Translations under genes and position numbers: made by a program
Shown here: positions 56,549-64,000 of the stretch, one piece after another
How positions within the stretch are numbered: position 1 is the first letter of the stretch
Layout of the letters: each line of letters begins with the position of its first letter
Notes under the pieces: generated by a model
The model's input: only the letters and a program-made list of their open reading frames with translations
Told to the model about the DNA's origin: nothing
Database searches by the model: none
Assembly (NCBI GenBank): GCA_024195585.1
Contig: SWBL01000036.1
Location: 62,001-126,000 of the forward strand
DNA length: 64,000 nucleotides
Reading direction: 5' to 3'
Origin: Aureobasidium sp. EXF-3400
Taxonomy: Eukaryota; Ascomycota; Dothideomycetes; Dothideales; Saccotheciaceae

Positions 56549-57595
56549 TTACATCATTCTTCTGACCCATTCATCGACACTCACCTGTTGTTGCAACATG
56601 TTGTAGCCACCAGCATACATGTTAGGGTCAAAGCTATGTTGCTGTGGGTAGGCAGCCGAGGGTGCAGGAGGCGGGTACATGCCCTGCTGCGGAGGATACG
56701 TTTCTTGTGCCACGTGCTGGCCCATGGCACCGTAGTCCGTCGGCTGCATGTGCTGTTGTCCCTGTTCCTGACTCTGCAGTTGTGCTGCCGCAGGAGGAGC
56801 CTGCATCGAAGGACCAGCAGTAGCGAGCTGTGCATCTGGAACTGGGAAGCTGCCCGGTGGGAAGTCTTGTCTGCGTTTGTGTTGAGGAGTGGCATCCTCG
56901 CGAGGCACAATGTCGATGAGGAAATCAAACATGTCGCTCTTGGCAAGGGCACTGGCAATGTCACTCCGCTGCAAGGTACGTCTCTTGTTCTCCTCTGCGT
57001 GGATCCATGCGCGCATGGTCAACTCGGTGATGAAGATGTCGCAGCCCTTTGCGAATAGGATGGGTGCTTCGGCTGAGATCATCTTGACTTCGGGGTCAGC
57101 CTTCATGACCTTCTTGATGCGAGCTAGCGGTAGCTGGTGGATTTTGTAGTCGTGTTCGTCCGTCTCGAGCTTCGTAACCTGATTCTGCCAGTACGTGTTC
57201 AAGATGTCTCTGTAGTTGCCGGAAAGTCCTTGCGATACCTGCAGAGCACAAGATGTCAGTGCAAAGCCCGCAGGGGTGCTATGTTTGTTGACTCACGTTC
57301 GACCATTGTCCAGTAAATGTCTCTGGTGGAGGGGCGCTACCCTGTGATGCTATCTATAGTCGATGTCAGTCAGAGTCGAGGGCTGTCGCGTATAGCCCTG
57401 AACGTACATAGGAGCTGGCACCTGTGTCGCAATATCAGCTGGAGTACATTATAGCAACGCGCACTCATTGCACGTACCATAGTGACCACCATGGCTCGGA
57501 TCATAGACAGGGCCACCGTCGCGCCCATCATAGCGCTTAGGCGGAGGTACGTTGGAGCCGGAGCTCTGCATGGCGTTGTAATTCGGATTCGACAT
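56549..57595 (-). CDS. hapE: CCAAT-binding complex subunit HapE (NF-YC)
   Basis: Four exons (57595-57478, 57421-57408, 57353-57297, 57238-56549) give 292 residues. The second exon is only 14 nt. The histone-fold domain spans about residues 98-175: LPLARIKKVMKADPEVKMISAEAP through KRRTLQRSDIASALAKSD. Upstream, GNYRDILNTYWQNQV is the HapE-specific N-terminal extension. The tail is Gln/Pro-rich and ends VSVDEWVRRMM. HapE pairs with HapC through the histone fold, then with HapB, to bind CCAAT boxes. The complex controls respiration, iron homeostasis with HapX, and redox genes. The missing or skipped microexon would shift the frame, so it is a likely annotation trap. Confidence 0.93.
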
Positions 57596-58703
57596 GACTA
57601 CGAAAACTCGCGCTGTGTTGCTCGAGCTATATGCGCCGGATGTCTATAATACGGAAGACAGACACCGACGTCAGTACAATAGACTGGTATTAGAAGGAAG
57701 ATCAATGGGGATGGGATGGTTCGCGTCGCGTTGCCGAACCGCATCGGCCGGAGTTCGCGCCCGACCCTCTCTCAGCACTTGACATGCTCTCGCAATATCA
57801 ACGAAACTCGTTTCTCGTTGCGATGGTATATGAAACACAAGACAAGAAGCTTGAGGGGAACTCACCGACCTATGATTTGCTTATAGAAACTCTGGCGAAT
57901 CGGATGGCCTGGCTACACGCTGGGCCAGTACCCGTAGGCAACTTGTGACTGGACCGTATGAGTGGAGCTTTGACACGCTCTGGTTGGCAAACCAGATTTC
58001 CGAGCGAATCCCTGCCCTGATGCTGTATCCGTAGGCAGCTCGCTGATACGGACAAAATAATGCGAGCCAGTGATGTCGCAAGTGAGAAAGTAAGTTGGTC
58101 GATGATTAGGGAAGAGAGCTGCTGTGATGCGCTTGTTTATGCAAGACTGGTCTTGACGAAAACAGAAAGTGCTTGATCGCTACGAAGACAGAAGTACCTC
58201 CTAGGATGGAAGGTCCCTACTTTCCCACGTGACTGACTTCTTTATATCTTGAACGCATGCTGTGCTGTCAATCGGCGGACGCCCGACTGTGCCATCTGTC
58301 GATTATGCCTTGTTTTCCTTTGCTTCTTCCCGCTTTCCACATGGACAACCCGCCTTGAAGGAACCGCCAGCCTTTCTTCCCTCAACCGTGATGCTTCCTA
58401 CTCATGGAATACTTGCATAAACCACCACGCGAAGCGCACGTTGACATGATGCAACGTCACAGTGCTGAAAGGCAGAACTTGCTTTCAAAGATGCTGGTGT
58501 TACAGGTAGCGAAGCCCACCAAGGTGTCAACAAGGCAGATGTGTATGACATGAGATGAAAGCGTGAAAGGCGTAGAAGGACAGGGACTCATATCGACAAA
58601 TCCAAAAGCCGCAAAATCCTCCTTTTTACCATTTTATACACAAAATACTGTACACAGCCAATAGGCGCCTTCAAAATGCGAAGAAAAGTAGAGAGTCCTC
58701 AGC
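57596..58703. other. Intergenic region, upstream of hapE
   Basis: This holds the hapE promoter and leader and the 3' flank of the mitochondrial S10 gene. No supported gene is seen. Confidence 0.45.
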
Positions 58704-59661
58704 TTAGTTGGACTTGCCGTAAGTACCCATGGGTGCCAGGGAACCCGAAGCACCCTTGAAGATGTTGTCGTGGATCATGCCATCAACATCGGCATCGTTG
58801 ATGCGGTCGCTGCGTCTGCCGAACAACTTCAGTCTCTCGTCGATCGAAGCCTTTGCCTGTTCAGCCTGCTCGTCCATCTCTTTGCTGACATCCAGACTTG
58901 AGTACTCCCACACATTTGCCTTCATACCCACACCATAGTAAGCGTACTTTTGCAAGAAGCCAAGCCAGATCTGCACAACCTCGGGGTGTCCATCTTGGAT
59001 TTGAATCAATCTCCTCAAAGTGATACGCTCAAAGTTTTCCTGACTCTTCTTGTGAACGAAGTTGGATCTGGGAACGGTCCAGCGCTCGGTGATCTTGGGA
59101 AGCGGCACAGGGCCTTTGGCAGGGAGGTTGAGGTAGTAGGCGGCGCGAAGAGCGAAGTCGGCGAAAAATTCGAGGTTGCGCACGCTGTAGGAGCGTAGTT
59201 GAAGGTCGGCGGCGGGGACACCGTGGGTTGGTGTGCGCTTGAGAGGCTTGAGGTAGTTGAGGTGGATAGAACGAGGGAGGCGGAGTGCTTCTAGTTCGCG
59301 CTGGATCTCTGGGCTGAAGAAAGGTTCGCGCGCAGGGAGTGTGACACCTCGTGCTCTGTGGTTGAAGGCGTCTTAGTATGCCATGCCAGGTCTGAAGTTC
59401 GGCTTCGAGAGATCTTACTCTTGTGCGGTCTGGCTCATGAAATCGTCAAAGTCGACAGATGCATCACGCTGGTGCTCGAGGACGACTGATTGGTTGCCAT
59501 GCCATGGTTGGCGAGACTGGTATACTGTGCGGGCTTGAATTGGTGCAGGAGGCGCAATCTGTTGTCGCGCGCCTTGTCAGTCGCTACATCTCGCATGAAC
59601 TGATCGGACTCACCCTTAGACGTTTCGTCAGCCCAAAGGGCGACCGTAAATATGAAGCCAT
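58704..59661 (-). CDS. RSM10: Mitochondrial small ribosomal subunit protein uS10m (RSM10)
   Basis: Three exons (59661-59614, 59558-59419, 59355-58704) give 279 residues. The N-terminus MASYLRSPFGLTKRLR is basic and amphipathic, a typical mitochondrial presequence. The uS10 core spans about 105-205: RSIHLNYLKPLKRTPTHGVP, LQLRSYSVRNLEFFADFAL, PLPKITERWTVPRSNFVHKK and FERITLRRLIQI. The C-terminal extension of about 75 residues is typical of fungal mitochondrial forms. The protein sits in the head of the mitochondrial small subunit. The start lies 183 bp from the divergent nucleoside phosphorylase start. Confidence 0.92.
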
Positions 59662-59844
59662 CGTTTCCTGTGTATATACCACCGCCCGCGCTCGCAGAAT
59701 GTCAATCTAGAAATCAATCCCGGGATTCCTGGCCTTCACCGCTCGGCAAATCATCTTGGCATTCATTGACTCGACTCCCACGACCAGCAAACATATACAG
59801 TTCCAGTACACTCTTCTCCCGAAGATAAGCAACAATTAGTCAGG

Positions 59845-61048
59845 ATGGCAGCAGTAACTGATCATTTGTCGTCCCCAAAGCCTTCTTCCGAGGCATATCA
59901 GCGGGCCTCTGCTTCAGCAGACTTTATCAGGTCCAAACTACCATCCCACCTACAGAAGCCCCGTGTAGCCATCGTCTGCGGTTCTGGCCTGGGAGGCATT
60001 GCGGACACTGTGACTGCTGATACCAAACTCGAGATCGATTATCATGATATTCCAAACTTCCCAAAGACTACAGGCGAGTTTCGTGGTCACCCCTGAGATA
60101 CATATATTACATATATTGACAAGCACATTAGTTCAAGGACATGCTGGCAAGCTCGTGGTTGGCACTATGGGAGATACCAAGGTCCCTGTTGTCTTGTTGG
60201 TAGGCAGAGCACAGTAAGTAAATGGAACATGGTTGCATGACAGAGAGTATGCTTATTCGTATCTTCTATCAAGTTTCTATGAAGGTCACACTATGGAACT
60301 CGTGACTTTCGCGACGAGAGTCTGCAAAGTGCTCGGTGTCGAGACCATGATCGGTGTGTATTTGTGTTCTCGGCCGCGACGACGGTACTGACAAAAGTAC
60401 AGTGACCAACGCTGCTGGTGGACTGAACCCGGATTACAGCGTGGGAGACATTGTCTGCCTCAACGATCATCTGAACATGGCTGGCCTGGTTGGTTTCCAC
60501 CCTCTTCGTGGACCCAACGCCGATGACTTTGGCGTACGCTTCCCTCCTCTATCTGATGCATATGATCTCGGTCTGCGTCAGAAGGCCCACCAAACATGGC
60601 AAAAGGTGCGCCCAGCCGATGGTAAGCGCAAGCTGCATGAAGGCGTATATGCCTTTGTTGCCGGTCCAACATACGAGACAAGAGCAGAGTGTCGTATGCT
60701 GCATCAGCTAGGTGCCGATGTGGTTGGTATGTCGACCGTGCCTGAAATCATTGTTGCCAGACACAGTGGCATCAGGATTCTTGCGTTCAGCCTGGTAACT
60801 AACAATGCTGTGCTGCAACCTGTACCTCGTGGTGATGATGCTGCTCTGAGCTCCATGTCACCACAAGAGCTCGTGGATCATTTGGGCAAAGGCAAAGCAA
60901 ACCATGAGGAAGTAATCGAGGCTGGAAGGGAAGCCGCAAAGGACATGCAGGTGCGTATCGAAGGTGATGGCGGTGGTGTGGTGTACGGATGGATATGTCG
61001 ACTGACCCAACACAGACACTGGTATACAGCATTGTGTCGGATCTGTAA
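59845..61048 (+). CDS. PNP1: Purine nucleoside phosphorylase
   Basis: Five exons (59845-60073, 60132-60213, 60274-60353, 60403-60950, 61016-61048) give 323 residues. Conserved elements in order are [10 protein letters not shown] (phosphate loop), [61 protein letters not shown] and SLVTNNA with the base-binding Asn. This is the trimeric PNP family, which splits inosine and guanosine with phosphate for purine salvage. The first intron starts GC (ACAG/GCGAGT) rather than GT. Using it is the only simple way I found to keep the conserved TTVxGHxG segment. The last exon adds only 10 residues. Confidence 0.92.
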
Positions 61049-61058
61049 AGACAACAAC

Positions 61059-61983
61059 TCATCTCTTCTTGGGGTTGACGGCGCGCTTGGCTTGGAGGGC
61101 CTTGTAGTACGACTTCTTTCCACTTGTCTTGGAGGTCTGGATGTCGCCATACTTTCTCTTGAAACGGCCAGTGTCCTTCTCGCTGGACAAGACTTCTTCG
61201 ACAAAGGTCTTCTTGCGATCCTTGTTGTTGATTCTGCCAGAGAAGTACTCGGTGGGTCCCTCGACGATGGTGCCGACTTGGGAGTACTCGGGAGGTCTCA
61301 TCTTGCCATTCTCCTTCTTGTAGTGTCTATGCGGATCAAGCACATTACGCATCTTCAACAGCTGGAGATCTCTCTTCAACTCGGGGGTAAGATCGGTACG
61401 AGGCATGTTGTACCACTGTTCACCAGAAGTGGCTTTCTTAGACTAGAGAAGCAAAGCATGTTAGCAAAGATCGTCTCTAATGTGGATTCTCAAAACGTGT
61501 GTTTGTGTGAATGTGCCTCAGAGTAACTATGAATAAAAAAAACTTCAGTTTGTGCAGAGGGGCACCAAGACGGTGCCCTGATTCCGCGTCAGGAAAAAGT
61601 TGGGATAATTTTCCTCATAGGCAAGGGGTAGGTGCAGAGAAAAGAGAAGGTTGGAAACATACCTCAAGCATCTTCTTCTTGACAGCCACAGGATCCTCGA
61701 CCTTGCGGATCTGGTTCGACAACTTGCGGTCCTGCTCAGCCAACAAGCGCGAACGGTCAACAGTCGCGACATCTCCTGCATTCGAGACATAAGGCTGCAC
61801 CATCTCTCCAGTGTTGAGCTTGGGGAAGTTGAACTGGTTGGCCTTGTCTTTGTCGTCCTTGTCGAAAAGCGCAACGCTGGCATTCTCCTTACGGCGTCTG
61901 GCGGCCTGAGCGAGCATTTCCTGCATCTGCTCATCGCTCAACTCCTCTTCATGCTGAGGTGTGAACGAGATTACGTCCGCCAT
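61059..61983 (-). CDS. FCF2: rRNA-processing protein FCF2
   Basis: Two exons (61983-61663 and 61442-61059) join over a 220-nt intron to give 234 residues. The N-terminal half is charged and probably disordered (EEELSDEQMQEML, RRRKENASVALFDKDDKDKAN). The C-terminal half is the Fcf2 domain: GEQWYNMPRTDLTPELKRDL, NVLDPHRHYKK, QVGTIVEGPTEYFSGR, RKKTFVEEVL and a basic end RAVNPKKR. In yeast the protein is a nucleolar factor needed for early pre-rRNA cleavages at sites A0 to A2. Its stop codon lies only 10 bp from that of the convergent nucleoside phosphorylase, so the 3' UTRs must overlap. Confidence 0.9.
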
Positions 61984-62555
61984 GTTTGGATGGCGTCCAA
62001 GGGAAGAAGAGAAGAGGTGAAGAGCGTTGCCAGCCGGAAACTTTTTTAAACTTGAGCTTTGCGCCATGTTGGTCTGTGCAGGGGACCGCCAAGCCTGAGT
62101 TCATCTCGTCCCTTCCTCGATTGTGCACAACTCGTCTCACGGGCATGCGTATATTCGTATGCATACAGCTTGGAAAGAGCAAGAGACTATTGCCTGCTTG
62201 ACTGACTTTATCCATGGATCTCGCTTTTCTTGGTCCATCACGACTCATGATTCTTAAGCACATCACCGAACACCTCAATCGCATCAGAAACCATCACTGT
62301 CGTGATGCATATCGCTGATGAAGATGAAGAGAGGTCTCTCTATGGCTATGACAACTTCTTCCATACACTTCTTCATTGCTACACATTGGAGTCACGATCA
62401 AATGGAACACATCAAGACTTGCACAGGTAACTCGATAACTTTTGAAAATGTTGACTCGCAACATGTCTTTTTCTTTTCTCCTAACAATGAACACAGACAA
62501 CATATTCGTACTTACCAGGACACGACCATCAGGCCATGAGCCGTTGTTCAATACT
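61984..62555. other. Intergenic region
   Basis: This holds the FCF2 promoter on the left and the 3' flank of the amidoligase-like gene on the right. No other feature is seen. Confidence 0.45.
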
Positions 62556-64000
62556 CTACTCCTTCCTGTCCTTCTTGTTCAAATACTTCTTTGCAATGGC
62601 CTTCTCCTGCGCAACAGACTTCAGCACGTGCATCTGCTTCTGGGTCTCGACAGCGCGAGCGATGATGTTCTCGACCTCATCCTTGGACTCCGCAGCAGCA
62701 AGACTCTCAATCGTAACAGCGCTAAAGAAAGCATCGTGGATTCTGGTAATCGTGTCAGTCTTCAAGTCCTCAAAGTCAAGCATGTTGGGGGTGGTGGGAG
62801 ATGGAAGCGCAGGCATGCCAAGGACGGTCTCTTCGAGGTGAGTGAGGTGCTGGCCAGGGATACCGTTGTAGGCGAGGGCCAAGCCAGGATGAAGTCCATA
62901 CCATCCTTCATCGTTGAAGTCGTCCTCGGATTCATCAGGAGTGAAGTCCTTGACAGGAGACTTGGCAGGTTCGGCTGGTTCATCGTCAGACCCATCAAAG
63001 TCATCAGAGTCATCGGACTCATCGGACTCGTCAGACTCAGGAGATTCAGGAGACTCATCAGGCTCATCAGACTCATCGCTCGAGCTGGATTCGGAATCCC
63101 CATCACCAGCGCCTGCAGCCACAGACTCGTTGTCAGAGTCACGGGTAATCTTAGCACCACCATCGGAAGAACGATCAGAAGAACCATCAGAAGGACTATC
63201 AGAAGAACCACTTGAGGAAGCACCGGAACCATCGACAGAGTCCTTGGAAGTCAACTCGAGGTTGCGCGCAACACGATAGTAGTTCTTTAAGAACTCAGCC
63301 CAAGCCTTCTGGCTTTCCTCGTTGTAGTGCAGGAACTTGGCCTCGGGTCGTGAAAAAACCTCAGAATCAGGTTGAGCTTCAAGGACGCTAGTCAGCAATG
63401 GTCCGTATCTCCCAGACTCAAGCTTCCAACGAATTTTCTCATCAACGTTCGCACGAGAGAAAAGCTTACGGCGCTGCTCCTCATTGGCACGGTTGAGGTT
63501 TCCCAAATTGTCAGTAAAAGTCAACGGGGGAGAGGTGTACTTCTCGAAACGGCGCTGAGCGTAGTCGTCGTGCAAGACGAAAGCGTACTGACGAATGGTC
63601 GATTCGCTGGCACCGACATGACGAGCCAGGCTACAGATGTTGTACTCGGCGTCACTCCACGACTCAAGAAGGTAAGAGAACACATTCTCTTTCGATTCCA
63701 TCTCAGCCCAGCGAGCCAAACTGCACAGGAGATCAATCCAAGCGCTTATCTCACCAAAATCGAGACTGCCAGCGTGGGTGCGGACTTCAACTGTAGGAGG
63801 CCCTCTATACCAGTCCTCACGGGGTTTTATGCCCGACAATCTCAGAGCATTGTACTTGTAACCCTGATACACAGACTTAAGCTCCTCGCCACTGGAAGGG
63901 GTTTCGATCATCTTCAGCCAGCTAGGAACATTGAAGCTAAGGAGGTCTTTTTCAATAGACTTGGCAGTTTCGGCAGAAAGGGCAGGGACAGCAACCACGC
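62556..64000 (-). CDS. Putative amidoligase-family protein, C-terminal part (5' partial)
   Basis: The frame is open to the right edge. The first possible start codon shown is not an ATG, so the true N-terminus lies outside the window. About 481 residues are visible. The segment KYNALRL through TVEVRTHAGSLDFGEISAWIDLLCSLARWA resembles the end of the fungal putative amidoligase domain (Amidoligase_2), which relatives usually write as ExRxHxGTLD. A helical region follows (SEST near the middle, with FVLHDDYAQRRFEKY). Next come a long Ser/Asp/Glu-rich repeat of about 100 residues (roughly 255-350 of the visible part) and a conserved-looking C-terminus ending in KKYLNKKDRKE. Amidoligases join amines to carboxylates; the substrate here is unknown. 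Confidence 0.6.
   Translation of the reverse strand, partial: VVAVPALSAETAKSIEKDLLSFNVPSWLKMIETPSSGEELKSVYQGYKYNALRLSGIKPREDWYRGPPTVEVRTHAGSLDFGEISAWIDLLCSLARWAEMESKENVFSYLLESWSDAEYNICSLARHVGASESTIRQYAFVLHDDYAQRRFEKYTSPPLTFTDNLGNLNRANEEQRRKLFSRANVDEKIRWKLESGRYGPLLTSVLEAQPDSEVFSRPEAKFLHYNEESQKAWAEFLKNYYRVARNLELTSKDSVDGSGASSSGSSDSPSDGSSDRSSDGGAKITRDSDNESVAAGAGDGDSESSSSDESDEPDESPESPESDESDESDDSDDFDGSDDEPAEPAKSPVKDFTPDESEDDFNDEGWYGLHPGLALAYNGIPGQHLTHLEETVLGMPALPSPTTPNMLDFEDLKTDTITRIHDAFFSAVTIESLAAAESKDEVENIIARAVETQKQMHVLKSVAQEKAIAKKYLNKKDRKE
62985..63215. repeat. Imprecise trinucleotide-phase repeat coding for acidic Ser/Asp/Glu tract
   Basis: Tandem imperfect units such as GACTCATCG and TCAGAAGAACCA run through the coding region of the amidoligase-like gene. 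On the minus strand they encode SDES, SDEP and SSDG-like units. The period is a multiple of three, so the frame is kept. Confidence 0.65.

Overview
The window looks like filamentous ascomycete (Pezizomycotina) nuclear DNA. The coding sequences are interrupted by short spliceosomal introns, mostly 45-80 nt with GT-AG ends. Genes sit on both strands with no operons. Families seen include rhodopsin-domain (SAT4/PTH11-like) membrane proteins, HapE, secreted GH12 and membrane-anchored GH16 enzymes, an AMPK1-type glycogen-binding protein and fungal F-box proteins. A dothideomycete is plausible, but that is only an impression. No plasmid, phage, CRISPR, rRNA or intact transposon was recognised, and I found no tRNA I could defend by eye.

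Left third (1-17.3 kb), gene-poor and accessory. It holds the 5' part of a polytopic membrane protein cut by the left edge, a rhodopsin-domain protein (3250-4674), a secreted GH12 endoglucanase (5826-6627) and a low-complexity protein with a possible zinc finger and four spaced STLTD-type motifs (8738-9916). Next comes a head-to-head pair of broken metabolic genes: a short-chain dehydrogenase that has lost its catalytic middle (10507-10949), and a cytochrome P450 with intact haem motifs but two in-frame stop codons (11447-13225). Two divergent orphan genes follow (15031-15627 and 16155-17309).

Middle (18-48 kb), mostly housekeeping plus lineage-specific genes. It contains a membrane-anchored divergent kinase, a head-to-head trafficking pair (VPS3-like CORVET subunit and CASP-like Golgi protein), an acetate transporter-family protein, a Ser/Pro-rich protein with a Cys-rich tail, an F-box/LRR-like protein, a nuclear-type hypothetical protein, a hydrophilin-like protein, a glutathione S-transferase, a tiny four-exon complex I subunit, a GH16 enzyme, a 1228-residue F-box protein and phosphatidylinositol synthase.

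Right part (48-64 kb). A 3.4 kb gene-free stretch precedes a glycogen-binding-domain protein. Cytosolic malate dehydrogenase, HapE, mitochondrial ribosomal protein S10, purine nucleoside phosphorylase, the rRNA-processing factor FCF2 and the C-terminal part of a putative amidoligase (cut by the right edge) follow.

Exon structures were assembled by hand from splice signals, reading-frame continuity and family knowledge. No alignment or database search was possible. The points most worth a second look are the decayed P450/SDR pair, the STLTD-repeat protein, the 14-nt microexon in hapE, the GC-AG intron in the nucleoside phosphorylase, and the partial amidoligase with its acidic repeat segment.
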